A stretch of 64,000 nucleotides of DNA from Proteus vulgaris (GCF_033708015.1 NZ_CP137920.1:2666001-2730000), one strand, 5' to 3'. Shown: positions 29,668 through 40,982, numbered from the stretch's first letter. Numbers and translations are program-made. The notes: generated by a model from the letters alone, not told the origin.

Positions 29668-30468
29668 CTAATTAAAAAGTGCAGAAAACCAAAGTGCAAT
29701 AGTATCGCCATGATTGTCATAGATGAGTTTGATGCTCATCAAAAAGGAGATAATGACCAGCATAGGTCTGATTAATTTTTGCCCTTTTGTTAATACTAAA
29801 CCTGCACCTAAGCGAGCACCAATAAACTGCCCACAAAGCATAACTAAACCAATAGTCCAAATAACCTGCCCACCAATAATAAAAAACAGTAAAGAGCCAA
29901 AATTGGAGGTGAAGTTAAGTAACTTAGCATGCGCTGTTGCTTTTGAAAGATTATATCCAAGTAACATGACATAACCTAAAGCAAAAAAAGATCCTGTACC
30001 AGGTCCAAAAATACCATCATAAAAACCGACGCCACCACCTAATATTGCACCAAAAGTATAGTAACCAATACGTTGTTTACTGTCTTGAACACCTATTGAT
30101 GGAGTCAGAAGAAAATAGAGACCTATAGCTATGGTAAGAATAGGAAGCGCTTGTTTAAGGATTTCTGGATTAATAAACTGCACCAACATTGCACCAGAAA
30201 CGGCACCAATAAATGTCATTAAAATTGCAAATCGCTGCGCTTTTAAATCAATCACTTTTCGACGTATAAAATAAAGCGTCGCCGAAAAAGAGCCACCGAC
30301 TGATTGCAGTTTATTCGTTGCGAGAGCTTGAACAGGCGAGATCCCCGCTGATAACAAAGCTGGAATAGTAATTAATCCACCTCCACCAGCAATTGAATCA
30401 ATAAAACCTGCGATTAAAGCAACAAAGAAGAGAAGAAGGTAGATGCCATCTGAAAAGAGCCAATCCAT
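29668..30468 (-). CDS. yfcA: TSUP/TauE family membrane transporter YfcA
   Basis: 266 residues, about eight membrane helices, sulfite-exporter TauE/SafE (TSUP) family. The repeated family motif is visible as FIDSIAGGGGLITIPALLSAG (N-terminal half) and GFYDGIFGPGTGSFFALG (C-terminal half). It may move sulfite, sulfonates or other organic anions; the substrate of YfcA is not settled. First gene of yfcA-epmC-yfcL. The peptidase gene mepA, which separates yfcA from aroC in E. coli, is absent. Confidence 0.9.
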   Translation of the reverse strand: MDWLFSDGIYLLLFFVALIAGFIDSIAGGGGLITIPALLSAGISPVQALATNKLQSVGGSFSATLYFIRRKVIDLKAQRFAILMTFIGAVSGAMLVQFINPEILKQALPILTIAIGLYFLLTPSIGVQDSKQRIGYYTFGAILGGGVGFYDGIFGPGTGSFFALGYVMLLGYNLSKATAHAKLLNFTSNFGSLLFFIIGGQVIWTIGLVMLCGQFIGARLGAGLVLTKGQKLIRPMLVIISFLMSIKLIYDNHGDTIALWFSALFN

Positions 30469-30501
30469 TTATCTATCCGAATTATTAGGAATGAAGGACG
30501 C

Positions 30502-30541
30502 GTTGCTGTGTTTATCTCATTTATTTAAAAAACACAGCAAC
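30502..30541. other. stem-loop between aroC and yfcA
   Basis: GTTGCTGTGTTT (30502-30513) and AAACACAGCAAC (30530-30541) are perfect 12-bp inverted arms around a 16-base AT-rich loop. Neither side carries a clean T run, so it is a weak terminator or processing hairpin at the end of aroC. Confidence 0.5.
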
Positions 30542-30634
30542 ACGATCTGAGCATAATAAAATTAGGCGCTCACACCTTTAAAGCTAACATCAAACTTACA
30601 ACAGTTTATCAACTACGTTATTGACGTAGAATGA

Positions 30635-31720
30635 TTACCATTGCATTAGCGGAGGTACAACATCTCCACATTGACCACGTTGGCGCAATGCATGATCAAG
30701 CAATACAATTGCCATCATTGCTTCGGCAATAGGGATAGCCCGTATTCCTACGCAAGGATCGTGACGGCCTTTAGTTATCATATCGACTTCGTCACCATCA
30801 CGATTAATCGTTTTGCCCGCAATAGTAATGCTAGATGTGGGTTTTAAAGCGATATGAGCAACAATTGGCTGACCACTGCTAATTCCACCTAAAATGCCAC
30901 CGGCATGATTGCTAGTAAAACCATCCTTCGTGATTTCATCTCGGTTTTCAGTGCCTTTTAAGGTTACAACACCAAAACCATCACCTATTTCAATGCCTTT
31001 AACAGCATTGATACTCATTAATGCATGTGCTAAATCTGCATCCAGCCGGTCAAAAACAGGCTCACCAAATCCTGCAGGCACACCCTCCGCAATCACTGTC
31101 ACTTTGGCACCAATCGAGTTACCTTCTTTTTTAAGCGCACGCATATATTCATCAAGCGCGTCTAAACGAGAAGGATCTGGGCAGAAAAACGGATTTGTTT
31201 CAACGATAGACCAATCGACAAGATCACAAGTAATTGGGCCTAATTGAGAAAGGTAACCTTTTACTTCAATCCCCATTTTCTCTTTTAAGTATTTTTTTGC
31301 GATTGCACCAGCCGCAACACGCATTGCAGTTTCTCGTGCAGAAGAGCGCCCTCCGCCACGATAATCCCGCAAACCATATTTTTGCTCGTAGGTATAATCA
31401 GCATGACCAGGACGAAAAACATCTTTGATGTCACTGTAATCTTGAGAACGCTGATCCGTATTTTCAATCAGTAAACCAATGCTTGTTCCTGTTGTAACAC
31501 CATTAAATACACCTGATAAAATGCGAACTTGGTCAGGTTCACGGCGTTGAGTGGTATAACGTGATGTTCCAGGTCTACGTCTATCTAGATCAACTTGTAA
31601 ATCGGCTTCTGTTAAAGGCAATCCAGGAGGTACACCATCAACAATGCAACCTAATGCAATACCATGAGACTCACCAAAAGTCGTGACTCTGAATAATTGT
31701 CCGATACTGTTTCCTGCCAT
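30635..31720 (-). CDS. aroC: chorismate synthase
   Basis: Last step of the shikimate pathway, forming chorismate from EPSP with reduced FMN. 361 residues. Signatures: [18 protein letters not shown] (17 onward), [18 protein letters not shown] and [23 protein letters not shown], with [18 protein letters not shown] later. ATG 31720 with AGGA eight bases upstream matches the family start [10 protein letters not shown]; the longer frame adds 19 unrelated residues. Follows prmB by 80 bases, the E. coli order. Confidence 0.97.
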   Translation of the reverse strand: MAGNSIGQLFRVTTFGESHGIALGCIVDGVPPGLPLTEADLQVDLDRRRPGTSRYTTQRREPDQVRILSGVFNGVTTGTSIGLLIENTDQRSQDYSDIKDVFRPGHADYTYEQKYGLRDYRGGGRSSARETAMRVAAGAIAKKYLKEKMGIEVKGYLSQLGPITCDLVDWSIVETNPFFCPDPSRLDALDEYMRALKKEGNSIGAKVTVIAEGVPAGFGEPVFDRLDADLAHALMSINAVKGIEIGDGFGVVTLKGTENRDEITKDGFTSNHAGGILGGISSGQPIVAHIALKPTSSITIAGKTINRDGDEVDMITKGRHDPCVGIRAIPIAEAMMAIVLLDHALRQRGQCGDVVPPLMQW

Positions 31721-31800
31721 CCCTTTATTCCTATTACTATGTGATGTTATCGATATGTTATTTGCAATAAATAACAATCTACCGTCTCATTGCTGTTACA

Positions 31801-32733
31801 TCAACGCCTATCAGTAGAAAAACACGCTGAATATTCGACGAGCTGTTCACGAGTCAACATAAAGACACCGAGTCCACCATTTTCAAATTCAAGCCATGTA
31901 AATGGAACCTCAGGGAATTGCTCAATAAGATGAACCATACTATTACCCACTTCACACACTAAAATCCCTTTTTCACTCAGATATTCAGGGGCTTTTAGTA
32001 AAATTTGTCTCGTAATATCTAGGCCATCAATACCTGAAGCTAATGCTAATTCAGGTTCAACTTGGTATTCATCAGGTAAATCTCCCATATCTTCGACATC
32101 AACATACGGAGGATTCGTCACAATAATATCGTAAGGCGTAGGCACAATGGCGTTAAATAAATCGGATTGCATTGGATAAACGCGATGTACTAAACCGTGG
32201 TTTTCAATATTAAATTCAGCCACTTCCAGTGCATCTTCAGAAATATCAACCGCATCGACTTCAGCGTCTTCAAACTCATGAGCACAAGCAATCGCAATAC
32301 AGCCACTTCCCGTGCATAAATCGAGAATGCGTGTCGGCTCTTGATGAATTAAACCATCAAAATGGTTATTAATTAACTCACCAATAGGAGAGCGAGGGAT
32401 AAGAACACGTTCATCAACATAAAATTCGTGACCACAGAACCAAGCGCGATGAGTTAAATAAGGAACGGGAATTTTTTGCTCAATTCGGCTTTCGACAAGC
32501 GTAATAATGTCCATCTTTTCAGAAGTTGTTAACTTGGTTGATAGCAGTGCATCTGGAATATCTAAAGGAAGTGCAATCGTCGGTAATACAAGCTGCAATG
32601 CTTCATCCCACGCGTTATCTGTGCCATGACCATAATAAATATCAGATGAATTAAACTGGCTCATAGCCCAACGTAACATATCTAGGATTGTGCTTAGATC
32701 AGTAACCGCTTCCTCTTTTAGTGTTATATCCAA
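31801..32733 (-). CDS. prmB: 50S ribosomal protein L3 glutamine methyltransferase
   Basis: Methylates Gln150 of ribosomal protein L3. 310 residues. The SAM-binding motif is [15 protein letters not shown] and the catalytic NPPY lies in [18 protein letters not shown] start at TTG 32733: AGAGGA lies eight bases upstream and the following sequence, [12 protein letters not shown], aligns with the E. coli start MDKIFVDEAVNEL. The open frame extends 24 codons further but without an RBS. Confidence 0.93.
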   Translation of the reverse strand: MDITLKEEAVTDLSTILDMLRWAMSQFNSSDIYYGHGTDNAWDEALQLVLPTIALPLDIPDALLSTKLTTSEKMDIITLVESRIEQKIPVPYLTHRAWFCGHEFYVDERVLIPRSPIGELINNHFDGLIHQEPTRILDLCTGSGCIAIACAHEFEDAEVDAVDISEDALEVAEFNIENHGLVHRVYPMQSDLFNAIVPTPYDIIVTNPPYVDVEDMGDLPDEYQVEPELALASGIDGLDITRQILLKAPEYLSEKGILVCEVGNSMVHLIEQFPEVPFTWLEFENGGLGVFMLTREQLVEYSACFSTDRR

Positions 32734-33115
32734 AACTGTTGTCCTCTGAAGAAATAGAAAGTTTGTAGTTTGCCATGAAGAGGGGGATAAATCAGCGCTA
32801 AGCACTAAAAAAAGGTAACCTTATTAAATATTCTCACCTTCTAATGGTTCTCAAAAACCACCCCCAAAAAGCGAAACAAACCAAATAAAAAACACAATTC
32901 AAAGTTAAAAACCAAATTAAATATAACTTGAAGAATAAATAACTTAATTTTTACCTTTAGGTGGGAATAATAAAAAATGGGATCATACTTAAAAAGTACA
33001 ATTAATTATTGAGCAGAAAAACAAATAGCATCAAAAAAGTATTCATTCTTCATTTGTTACTCTATTGATTATGTTGCTCTCTCAATAATATTTCTTTGAT
33101 TTTTAGGAGACAAAA
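32734..33115. other. divergent intergenic region prmB/dps-like
   Basis: AT-rich 382-base region with no plausible gene. It must carry both promoters. AGGAG lies seven bases before the Dps-family ATG. No clear OxyR, Fur or other operator was recognised. Confidence 0.5.
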
Positions 33116-33670
33116 ATGAGCAGTAAAAAATTAACCCCATCTGAAGTTAATGATGTACGCAAACTGCAAACCCGTCCTCTAACAACGCCCACTGATCTAA
33201 AACCTAAAGCAACAAAAGAAGTCAGTGCTGCGATGAATGCAATCCTATCCGATGTTTTTGCATTATACCTAAAAACAAAAAATTTCCATTGGCATGTAAG
33301 CGGCCCTCATTTCCGTGATTATCACCTCATGTTAGATGAACAAGGTGATCAATTATTTGCGATGACCGATCCTATTGCTGAACGTGTGCGTAAAATTGGT
33401 GGCCTAACATTACGCTCTATTAGTCAAATCTCAAAAATGCAACGTATTGAAGATAACAATGCGGAATATGTTGAGCCTTTAGATATGCTTGCTGAACTGT
33501 GCCAAGATAACCAACTCCTTGCAGCAGAGTTAAGAAAAGCACACGTTGTTTGTGACGAAAATAACGATATATCAACTGCAAGCTTAATTGAAAACTGGAT
33601 TGATGAGACTGAACGTCGTACATGGTTCTTATTTGAAGCCTGTCGACGCGCTGAAACCTCAGGTCATTAA
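33116..33670 (+). CDS. Dps family DNA-protection / ferritin-like protein
   Basis: 184 residues of the Dps/ferritin superfamily. The ferroxidase half-site pattern is visible in KNFHWHVSGPHFRDYHLMLDEQ (His, then Asp/Glu) and MTDPIAERVRKIGG. A Lys-rich N-terminal extension (about 1-40) could bind DNA. It oxidises and stores iron and shields DNA under stress. Sequence is well away from E. coli Dps (about 167 residues) and closer to the Dps-like group with the NFHWHV motif. Monocistronic with its own terminator; AGGAG precedes ATG. Confidence 0.87.
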   Translation: MSSKKLTPSEVNDVRKLQTRPLTTPTDLKPKATKEVSAAMNAILSDVFALYLKTKNFHWHVSGPHFRDYHLMLDEQGDQLFAMTDPIAERVRKIGGLTLRSISQISKMQRIEDNNAEYVEPLDMLAELCQDNQLLAAELRKAHVVCDENNDISTASLIENWIDETERRTWFLFEACRRAETSGH

Positions 33671-33701
33671 TTCATCTATTTTCTAGCTATGTGACTATTT
33701 C

Positions 33702-33728
33702 GGCAGGGTAAATTCCCTGCCTTTTTTT
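33702..33728 (+). terminator. intrinsic terminator of the Dps-family gene
   Basis: GGCAGGG (33702-33708) pairs with CCCTGCC (33715-33721), followed by seven T. Confidence 0.88.
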
Positions 33729-33822
33729 ATCCTAAATTTATGACCTATACTTTTTTATCTCTGACACTATTTCATGTACTATTGCCTTATAACAACAGTA
33801 ACACTATGAAGAATCGTAAAAA

Positions 33823-34365
33823 ATGAATAAAAAATTTTCATTACCGCCGTCTGAAATTGAGTTATTTCAGGAGATGATAAAAGGCACCAAAAAATTACCT
33901 CAAGATAAAATACTTCATTCACCTAAACGTAAAAAAGTGACGCACTACGCTGTTGAACGTTTGCAACAAGAGCAAGTTGATGCTTCTTATTATTTTTCAG
34001 ATGAATTTCAGCCTAACTTGGCCACAGAAGGTCCGATGCGCTATTTAAGAGAAGGCGCTAATGCTTATGAATTAAAAAAGCTACGTCGGGGTGATTATAT
34101 ACCTGAGTTCTTTCTAGATTTGCATGGATTAACACAGTTAATTGCAAAACAAGAGATTGGCGCATTGATTGCAGCATGTAGACGAGAACATGTTTATTGT
34201 GCCTGTATTATGCACGGCCATGGCAAACATATTTTAAAACAGCAAACACCACTTTGGTTAGCGCAACACCCTGATATTATAGCTTTTCATCAAGCCCCTA
34301 AAGAATGGGGTGGCGATGCTGCGTTATTAGTATTAGTGGAAAACGACGATATTGCTCGCCGCTAA
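33823..34365 (+). CDS. smrB: SmrB, Smr-domain endonuclease for ribosome rescue
   Basis: 180 residues. The C-terminal Smr domain has the DLHG motif ([20 protein letters not shown], about 97-116) and [19 protein letters not shown]. In E. coli SmrB is recruited to collided ribosomes and cuts the mRNA between them. The N-terminal helix region before the domain is conserved in the family. Convergent with sixA; in E. coli smrB and sixA are also near neighbours. Confidence 0.92.
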   Translation: MNKKFSLPPSEIELFQEMIKGTKKLPQDKILHSPKRKKVTHYAVERLQQEQVDASYYFSDEFQPNLATEGPMRYLREGANAYELKKLRRGDYIPEFFLDLHGLTQLIAKQEIGALIAACRREHVYCACIMHGHGKHILKQQTPLWLAQHPDIIAFHQAPKEWGGDAALLVLVENDDIARR

Positions 34366-34449
34366 TCCTCAAAATTCTATTGCATTAACCCTTAAATCAC
34401 TTATTCGAGTGAAATAAGGTGTTAATTTTTTAACTTATTAATTTAAATT

Positions 34450-34923
34450 TTATTTCAATGTTGAGGGTGATACTTGCCATAGTAACCCCCCTGTACCTTT
34501 TGATAAGTCAAAATCAACACAAGCAATGGTTGATGTTGAAAACATGGGGGCACATACCGCAGGACAAAGCTCAGCGACAACATAGCCAACTAAGGGTAGA
34601 TGAGAAATAACAAGAATATTTTTATATCCTGTATCCCCCAAGGCACGTAAGTAATGTGCAATATGTGAAGGATTCCCTCCTGGGATAAGCCCTTCATCTG
34701 TTTCTATTTTGTTAGGTAGTACTAAATCTACTTTTACTGCATCCAATGTCTGTTGAGCACGTAAATAAGGACTGACTAAAACATAATCGATTGTATGTCC
34801 CTGTTTTGTCATCCATTCAGCCATTTCTATTGATTCACGTTTTCCACGTTCAGTCAGTGGTCTTAGTGCATCGCTGGCAGCATCAATAGCCGCTTCTCCG
34901 TGGCGCATAATAAAAATTTGCAT
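34450..34923 (-). CDS. sixA: phosphohistidine phosphatase SixA
   Basis: 157 residues of the histidine phosphatase superfamily. The catalytic histidine is in IMRHGEAAID (His8), with SPYLRAQQT and the second His in LVISHLPLVG. Removes phosphate from histidine phosphotransfer domains (ArcB) and, in E. coli, from the nitrogen PTS protein NPr. No clear RBS. Convergent with smrB. Confidence 0.92.
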   Translation of the reverse strand: MQIFIMRHGEAAIDAASDALRPLTERGKRESIEMAEWMTKQGHTIDYVLVSPYLRAQQTLDAVKVDLVLPNKIETDEGLIPGGNPSHIAHYLRALGDTGYKNILVISHLPLVGYVVAELCPAVCAPMFSTSTIACVDFDLSKGTGGLLWQVSPSTLK

Positions 34924-35312
34924 AGTAAGTTATTAAACCTATTTTATTTTTGTAATTACGGGTATTTACACTTTTAAAATATTTAATTTAATTCAGTTTA
35001 AATCAATATATTCCCATATAAAATCTTCAACACCCTAATTCAATAGCATTATTAATCTTTTTAATGTCATGCGATTGGTTTACAAATTAACATCATTTTC
35101 AGCGTTTTATTTTAAAAAGCGTCATTTTTAAATTTATTTTCAAATAACTATTTTGCCATATTTGGCTATCATTAACACTTTTGACCCTTTTTTTCATTAA
35201 AAATTCACCAATTATTAATCTGACGCAAAAAGTACAAGAAAAAAGGCGCCTAAGCGCCTCAATCAAAACAAATGTCACAAAAGGGAAAAGCAATGGTAAT
35301 GCAATGATGATA
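34924..35312. other. intergenic region between sixA and fadJ
   Basis: 389 AT-rich bases. It contains the fadJ terminator (35238-35259) and otherwise no plausible gene. A leftward frame at 35099-35350 overlaps fadJ and the terminator and is rejected. Confidence 0.6.
35238..35259 (-). terminator. intrinsic terminator of fadIJ
   Basis: AGGCGC (35244-35249) pairs with GCGCCT (35254-35259); on the minus strand it is followed by TTTTTTC. It lies 54 bases after the fadJ stop. Confidence 0.8.
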
Positions 35313-37469
35313 TTAATCGTAAAAACGTTCATTTCGTTTAGCCATTTCAACTAAACGCTCACAAGGGCGATATTTTTCACCATATTTATCGGCAAGTTGG
35401 TTAAGTTTTTCTGCCACTTTTGTTGTTCCCATACTGTCCATATAACGGAATGGACCACCAAAAAAAGGAGGAAAACCAATACCAAATACAGCACCTATAT
35501 CACCATCTCGAGGTTGCTTTATAATATTTTCATCTAAACAACGAACAGCTTCATTTAACATTAATAATAAACAGCGTTCCGTAATTTCAGAGGAAGACAG
35601 TTGGCTTTTAGGTTTAATTTGTAATAGTCGATATATCGCCGGATCAGGTTGTTTTTTATTTTTACCTAATGAAAAAGGTAATGCATGTTTTGCATAAAGA
35701 TAAAAACCTCTTCCATTTTTACGCCCCTTTCTATCATCAGCAATAATAGCATCCACAGTAGAAGGAGCTGCAAATCTTTCACCAAAGGCATCCACTAATA
35801 TTGGTGTAATTTTTGTGCCGATATCAATCCCGACTTCATCCAATAACTGAATAGGTCCAACGGGAAAACCAAACTGAACAAGAGCTTTATCAATATGTTC
35901 AATAGGCTCTCCTTGTATTAAGCATGTCAATGCTTCACTGATATAAGGAGCAAGAATACGGTTAACATAGAATCCAGGTTGATCACCAACAACGATTGCA
36001 ATTTTTCCCTGTTTTTTAGCAAAAGCTACCGTTGTAGCAATCGTTTTTTCATCCGTATTTGCGTGTGGAATAACTTCAACTAAAGGCATTTTTTCGACTG
36101 GACTAAAATAGTGAAGCCCGATCACTTTTTCTGGGTATTTTGCTGTTTCTGCAATTTTATGAATAGGAAGCGAAGAAGTATTCGAAGCAAAAATAATTTT
36201 ACCTTTACCCACGTCTTCAATATCTGCAACCATCTTCTGTTTTAAAGCCAAATCTTCAAAAACGGCTTCAACAATAATATTTGATTGATGAAAACCACTG
36301 TAATCTAAGGCTCCCGAAAGTAGTCCCATTTGGCGCTGACGTTCACGTACTGATAATCTTTTCTTACTCACCTTAGCTGAAAGCGCTTTCCAACTATAAT
36401 TCAGTGCCTGAGCAATTCCCTTATCGCTGATATCTTTAATTCTTGCAGGTAGATTACCTTTTGTCGCAGTGACAAAGGCAATACCGCCCCCCATTAATCC
36501 ACCACCTAAAATACCAATATGGTGCAAATTATCTGGCTTTTCAGATGATCCTGTTTCATTTTTAAGTGCCGTTGAAGCAAAAAAGAGATGCCTCAATGCT
36601 GATGAAACAGGCGTCATAGCCAGCTCACCAAACGCATTTGCCTCTTCTTTAAATCCCGTTTGAATATCTCTTTCAAGACCGCGTTCTATAACATAAAGAA
36701 TTCGCTCTGCGGCTGGATAGTGGCCTTTTGTCTTAGCTAATGTTCGTTTTTTGGCTTGCCCAAACAGTATATTCCTACCTAACGTTGTGTTTGCCCAGAA
36801 ACGATCCATTACCGAATGCTTTCTCTGCTCTTTTTTACCCGTTAAAATCCATTTAGCAGCAACTTCTAATAGAATATCTTGTGAGACGACATCATTAACA
36901 AGGCCCAATTTTAAGGCTCGTTTCGCATTAACTTGCCTACCTGTTAAGATCATATCTAAGGCGGATGTTACACCAATAAGACGAGGTAAGCGTTGAGTTC
37001 CACCAGATCCTGGCAGTAATCCTAGTTGTACTTCAGGAAGCCCTAAACGCGTTTTGCTATTATCAGAACAAATTCGCCCATGACAGGCTAAGGCTAATTC
37101 AAGCCCCCCACCAAGGCATACACCATTAATTGCAGCCACAACTGGCAATGGGTAGTTTTCAAGTTGCGTAAAAAGATCTTGTCCTGCTTTTGCGAGTGCG
37201 CTCGCTTCTTCCTTGGATTTACAACCCGCAATCATGGCGATATCCGCACCTGCAATAAAACTGTCAGTTTTGCCTGAGGTGATTATTAATCCTTTTACGC
37301 CAGAATGTTGCTGAGCTTTCTTTAAAACATCTTGAAATTGCTGCACAAACTCTGCTTTTAGTGTATTTACTTTTTCACCAACAACATCAATGGTTATCAC
37401 GCCGACTTTATCGTTACGAACTGAAAAGTGAAAAACAGATGATTTTTCTAATGATGTTTGTTGTTCCAT
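35313..37469 (-). CDS. fadJ: fatty acid oxidation complex alpha subunit, anaerobic type
   Basis: 718 residues, two enzymes in one chain. The N-terminal enoyl-CoA hydratase (about 15-200) has [22 protein letters not shown] with the catalytic Glu. The C-terminal 3-hydroxyacyl-CoA dehydrogenase starts at [14 protein letters not shown] (about 317) and has [11 protein letters not shown] and [18 protein letters not shown] 37469 shares its A with the fadI stop (TAATG) after GGAGGTGGA, so the pair is translationally coupled. Works with FadI in anaerobic beta-oxidation. Confidence 0.95.
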   Translation of the reverse strand: MEQQTSLEKSSVFHFSVRNDKVGVITIDVVGEKVNTLKAEFVQQFQDVLKKAQQHSGVKGLIITSGKTDSFIAGADIAMIAGCKSKEEASALAKAGQDLFTQLENYPLPVVAAINGVCLGGGLELALACHGRICSDNSKTRLGLPEVQLGLLPGSGGTQRLPRLIGVTSALDMILTGRQVNAKRALKLGLVNDVVSQDILLEVAAKWILTGKKEQRKHSVMDRFWANTTLGRNILFGQAKKRTLAKTKGHYPAAERILYVIERGLERDIQTGFKEEANAFGELAMTPVSSALRHLFFASTALKNETGSSEKPDNLHHIGILGGGLMGGGIAFVTATKGNLPARIKDISDKGIAQALNYSWKALSAKVSKKRLSVRERQRQMGLLSGALDYSGFHQSNIIVEAVFEDLALKQKMVADIEDVGKGKIIFASNTSSLPIHKIAETAKYPEKVIGLHYFSPVEKMPLVEVIPHANTDEKTIATTVAFAKKQGKIAIVVGDQPGFYVNRILAPYISEALTCLIQGEPIEHIDKALVQFGFPVGPIQLLDEVGIDIGTKITPILVDAFGERFAAPSTVDAIIADDRKGRKNGRGFYLYAKHALPFSLGKNKKQPDPAIYRLLQIKPKSQLSSSEITERCLLLMLNEAVRCLDENIIKQPRDGDIGAVFGIGFPPFFGGPFRYMDSMGTTKVAEKLNQLADKYGEKYRPCERLVEMAKRNERFYD

Positions 37470-38773
37470 TATTCCACCTCCAAAATCATCGCTGCACCTA
37501 ATCCACCTGCGGCACAAGCGGTGGTTAATCCAAACCCTCCACCTCGGCGTTTAAGCTCATGGAGTGTCTGTGTAACCATTCTTGCGCCAGTCGCAGCAAA
37601 TGGATGTCCATAAGCAATAGAACCACCTAGCACATTAAATTTATCCATATCCACTTCTCCAATCGCTTTGGATAATCCTAGTTGTTCTTTAGCAAACCGT
37701 TCACTGGCAAATAACGTCAAATTACTGAGTGTTTGTGCAGCAAAAGCTTCATGCATATCAATTAACGTTAGATCACTTAATGCAAGACCTGCCCGAGAAA
37801 GCGCAAGTGGTGTGGCATATGATGGCCCCAATAACATATCTTTCCAGACATCTGTCGCTGTAAATGCATAACTGCGCAAATAACCTAAAGGTTGATAACC
37901 AAGACTTTTGGCAACAGACTCTTTCATCATTAATACCGCTGCTGCACCATCAGTTAATGGCGTACTGTTTGCGGCAGTGACACTACCGTGACGGCGATCA
38001 AAAGCAGGTTTGAGTTTGGCATAAGAATCAAGAACAGAGTTTTTACGAATATTATTATCTTGATGAATACCTTCTTTATAAGGCGGGAAAAAAGCGGTCA
38101 TGACTTCATTATCTAGTTTTCCCATTTCCCATGCTTTAGTTGCTAATTGATGAGAGCGGTGCGCTAATTCATCTTGAGCAGCTCTTGAAATATGGTAAGT
38201 TTTCGCCATTTGCTCCGCGGTATCTCCCATACGTAATCCAGTTGAATACTCAGCCACAGCAGGAGCAACAGGGAGAAGATCACGAAACCGTAATTGACTT
38301 AAATAACTTAAGCGCTGGCCTAATGATTTTGCTTTATTAAGACTTAGCAACACATCTGCTAATTTTTTACTGACACCAATGGGTAAAACAGATGATGAAT
38401 CAGCACCACCAGCAATACCGACTGAGACATGTCCTGCCATCATACTTTCAGCAACATTAGCAATCGCTTGAAAGCTTGTTGCACACGCTCTTGTAACACT
38501 ATACGCATCCGTTTTTACACTTAAGCCAGCGCCGAGCACAATTTCTCTGGCAATGTTAGGAGCTTCCGGCATTTGAACGACTTGCCCGAAAACAAGCTGA
38601 TCAATAATTTCAGGTGGAATTTCATTGCGAGTCACTAATTCTTGAACCACTGAACGCCCTAATTCAACCGCAGGTATTCCTCGATACGCAGTCGCTTGTT
38701 TAGCAAAAGGTAAGCGTAGCCCGTTGACAATAGCAATGCGATCTTTCATAGCACTGTTCGTTAATGACTTCAT
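37469..38773 (-). CDS. fadI: 3-ketoacyl-CoA thiolase, anaerobic type
   Basis: 434 residues. Cleaves 3-ketoacyl-CoA in the FadIJ complex. The nucleophile cysteine lies in [17 protein letters not shown]; the C-terminal [20 protein letters not shown] and [11 protein letters not shown] supply the catalytic His and second Cys. I use ATG 38773, six bases after AGGAG; a TTG at 38788 is in frame. A FadR-like box sits 34 bases upstream. First gene of the fadIJ operon. Confidence 0.95.
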   Translation of the reverse strand: MKSLTNSAMKDRIAIVNGLRLPFAKQATAYRGIPAVELGRSVVQELVTRNEIPPEIIDQLVFGQVVQMPEAPNIAREIVLGAGLSVKTDAYSVTRACATSFQAIANVAESMMAGHVSVGIAGGADSSSVLPIGVSKKLADVLLSLNKAKSLGQRLSYLSQLRFRDLLPVAPAVAEYSTGLRMGDTAEQMAKTYHISRAAQDELAHRSHQLATKAWEMGKLDNEVMTAFFPPYKEGIHQDNNIRKNSVLDSYAKLKPAFDRRHGSVTAANSTPLTDGAAAVLMMKESVAKSLGYQPLGYLRSYAFTATDVWKDMLLGPSYATPLALSRAGLALSDLTLIDMHEAFAAQTLSNLTLFASERFAKEQLGLSKAIGEVDMDKFNVLGGSIAYGHPFAATGARMVTQTLHELKRRGGGFGLTTACAAGGLGAAMILEVE

Positions 38774-38806
38774 AACGGCTCCTGACAAAATGATTTCCTA
38801 ACACCA

Positions 38807-38823
38807 AAGAGGTCTGACCTGAT
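38807..38823. promoter_or_regulatory. putative FadR box of fadI
   Basis: AAGAGGTCTGACCTGAT holds the perfect inverted core AGGTCTGACCT and agrees with the FadR consensus at 12 of 17 positions by my count. It is placed where a repressor would block fadIJ. Confidence 0.65.
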
Positions 38824-38955
38824 AATAGTGTTAACAAAAATTTCACTTTTCAGAAACGTGATTTTACGAGAAGTGGGAGTTAGCGCTCAATATTTCGATG
38901 AAATGTCTTAAACTTAACAATAATGATAGGAAAGATAATCGCGTGATGAAGGGAT

Positions 38956-38986
38956 ATAAAAAAGGCTGTTAAATTTCAACAGCCTT
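38956..38986 (-). terminator. intrinsic terminator of yfcZ
   Basis: AAGGCTGTT (38962-38970) pairs perfectly with AACAGCCTT (38978-38986), followed on the minus strand by TTTTTTAT. Confidence 0.85.
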
Positions 38987-39007
38987 AAATCTATTAATTT
39001 CAGTAAA

Positions 39008-39304
39008 TTAGCGTAATCCTAATTGAAAAATTAGGTTTTCTGCTTCACAAGAGAATGTAAAATCAGCGGTAAGTTGAACACCACCATCAACATCAGCAAA
39101 TTGTTGATTAATTTTGCAAGGCTCAGAGGCGATAGATTGTGCTTTTGCACTGAGTTGATCTAACATTGCTTGCGCTTGTACTTTATCAGCGAAGACATGC
39201 TGATATGACGCTGTGCAATTTTTATTGTCAATAATAGTACCCACATCTACACAACAGCAAGCAGCGGTTTCTTCTGCACTACAACGATTAATTGCGTCTG
39301 CCAT
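39008..39304 (-). CDS. yfcZ: YfcZ/YiiS family protein
   Basis: 98 residues, close to E. coli YfcZ: CSAEETAACCCVDVGTIID, CTASYQHVFADK and the C-terminal FSCEAENLIFQLGLR. Cys-rich (six cysteines), with a CCC triplet near residue 17 that could bind metal. Function unknown. It sits between fadI and fadL, as in E. coli; the reason for that link with fatty acid genes is not known. Confidence 0.9.
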   Translation of the reverse strand: MADAINRCSAEETAACCCVDVGTIIDNKNCTASYQHVFADKVQAQAMLDQLSAKAQSIASEPCKINQQFADVDGGVQLTADFTFSCEAENLIFQLGLR

Positions 39305-39519
39305 TTTAGTCTCCCAACGAAAGAAATGTTAATTATCTATCATAATTACAAAAAAATAAAATAAACTGCTTTAGCTCAAATTTTATTATAATTTTACAAA
39401 AAAAATTGATTATTCTGTTTATTTAACAATCAAAAATATCTTTATTGGCATATTTTGTGAAAAATATGTTAACCAAATCCCAATTATTGAATCCAAATGG
39501 CAATATTTTAAAAACATAC

Positions 39520-39550
39520 TTGCAACATTTAGGGTAATCAACTTTATACT
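39520..39550 (+). promoter_or_regulatory. candidate fadL promoter
   Basis: TTGCAA (39520-39525) and TATACT (39545-39550) with 19-bp spacing, about 100 bases before fadL. The spacing is slightly long. The rest of the 345-base yfcZ-fadL gap is AT-rich and empty. Confidence 0.45.
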
Positions 39551-39555
39551 TAATC

Positions 39556-39572
39556 AACTGGTCTGATTTGTC
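39556..39572. promoter_or_regulatory. putative FadR box of fadL
   Basis: AACTGGTCTGATTTGTC matches FadR consensus AACTGGTCCGACCAGTT at 12 of 17 positions by my count, with a near-perfect left half. It begins six bases after the candidate -10, the expected place for a repressor. Confidence 0.6.
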
Positions 39573-39649
39573 ATAACGACAACCGCACCTAAAATCCAGC
39601 GCTTCTAATCAGAAGTTACTAACTTAAAAAAATTATGAGGGTTTAGGTC

Positions 39650-40960
39650 ATGAACCGTAAAAACCTGTTTACTCGCACAGCACTAGCTGCCATTGTAGGA
39701 GCAATTTCCTCTCAAGCAGGCGCTGCCGGTTTTCAGTTAAATGAATATTCTACTTCAGCACTAGGGCGTGCATTTTCAGGGGAAGGTGTTATTGCCGATG
39801 ACGCCAGCGTAGGTAGCCGTAACCCTGCTGCGCTCACTATGTTCGACCGCCCTGAGTTTTCTGTCGGTGCTATCCATATTAATCCAAGTGTTGATATTAA
39901 AGGTCAATCACCTATTGGCACCCATGCTAGCACTAATGCTGGTGATATTGCACCCAGTGCATTAGTCCCTAATATCCATTTTGTCGCCCCCATCAATGAT
40001 AAATGGGCGATTGGCGCATCTGGTACAACAAACTTTGGTTTAGCCACTGATTTTAAAAAAGATTATGCTGCTGGTCTTATTGGCGGTAAAACTGATTTAA
40101 AAACCATGAACCTAAATTTAAGTGCGGGTTACCGTGTTAATAATCAATTTAGCGTAGGTTTAGGGTTAAATGCCCTTTATGCTGATGCAGAAATTACACG
40201 CCATGCTGGTGAATTACCAGGACTGCTCGGTCTTCCAGTTTCACCTTCAGCACGAGTTGCCCAACTTAAAGGTGACGCATGGGGTTTTGGCTGGAATGCG
40301 GGTTTATTATATGAGTTTGATGAAGGTAACCGTGTGAGTTTCACTTATCGTTCTAAAGTAAAAGTGAAATTTAAAGACGGTGAATACCAAAATGATCTTC
40401 CACCGTTACCAATGCTTGATAATCTGGGTATTGTTGCTACTAACGGTGACACCATTAAAGGTAAGCTAGACCTTAATCTACCTGAAATTTGGGAATTTGC
40501 AGCCTATCACCGTGTTGCCCCAAAATGGGCAATTCACTATAACTTCGCTTATACAAGCTGGAGTGAGTTTAAAGAGTTAAGAGCTACACGTAAAAGCGAT
40601 GGTCAGCAACTCTTCAAGAAAGAAGAAGGCTTCCGTGATGCATGGCGTGTTGCTTTAGGAACAACCTATTATCACGATGATAACTGGACATTCCGTACCG
40701 GTATTGCTTTCGATGATAGCCCAGTTCCTGCGGATAAACGTTCGATCTCAATTCCTGACCAAGATCGTTTCTGGTTAAGTGCGGGGGCAACTTATGCATT
40801 TAACAAAGATATGTCTGTTGATGTTGGGTTAGCGTATATGCACGGTAAAAAAGTCACAATTAAAGAAAAACTCGCTGAAACACCACTCTCGCCTACTTAT
40901 GAATTTGAATCATCAGGTAAAGCATGGTTATACGGCATGAACTTTAATTACCGTTTCTAA
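39650..40960 (+). CDS. fadL: long-chain fatty acid outer-membrane transporter
   Basis: 436 residues. Signal peptide about 1-25 ending AGA, then mature [20 protein letters not shown], the FadL plug start, and [10 protein letters not shown] with the conserved NPA motif. The rest is an outer-membrane beta-barrel ending in aromatic FNYRF. It admits long-chain fatty acids through a lateral opening. A leader of about 100 bases carries a FadR-like box. Length is close to E. coli FadL (446). Confidence 0.94.
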   Translation: MNRKNLFTRTALAAIVGAISSQAGAAGFQLNEYSTSALGRAFSGEGVIADDASVGSRNPAALTMFDRPEFSVGAIHINPSVDIKGQSPIGTHASTNAGDIAPSALVPNIHFVAPINDKWAIGASGTTNFGLATDFKKDYAAGLIGGKTDLKTMNLNLSAGYRVNNQFSVGLGLNALYADAEITRHAGELPGLLGLPVSPSARVAQLKGDAWGFGWNAGLLYEFDEGNRVSFTYRSKVKVKFKDGEYQNDLPPLPMLDNLGIVATNGDTIKGKLDLNLPEIWEFAAYHRVAPKWAIHYNFAYTSWSEFKELRATRKSDGQQLFKKEEGFRDAWRVALGTTYYHDDNWTFRTGIAFDDSPVPADKRSISIPDQDRFWLSAGATYAFNKDMSVDVGLAYMHGKKVTIKEKLAETPLSPTYEFESSGKAWLYGMNFNYRF

Positions 40961-40982
40961 TTTTTCACCGTATCTTTTATAC

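Noticed and set aside
35099..35350. Leftward 83-codon frame with hydrophobic N-terminus downstream of fadJ
   Set aside because: It overlaps the fadJ 3' end, contains the fadIJ terminator, lacks an RBS and has a composition expected from AT-rich non-coding DNA.
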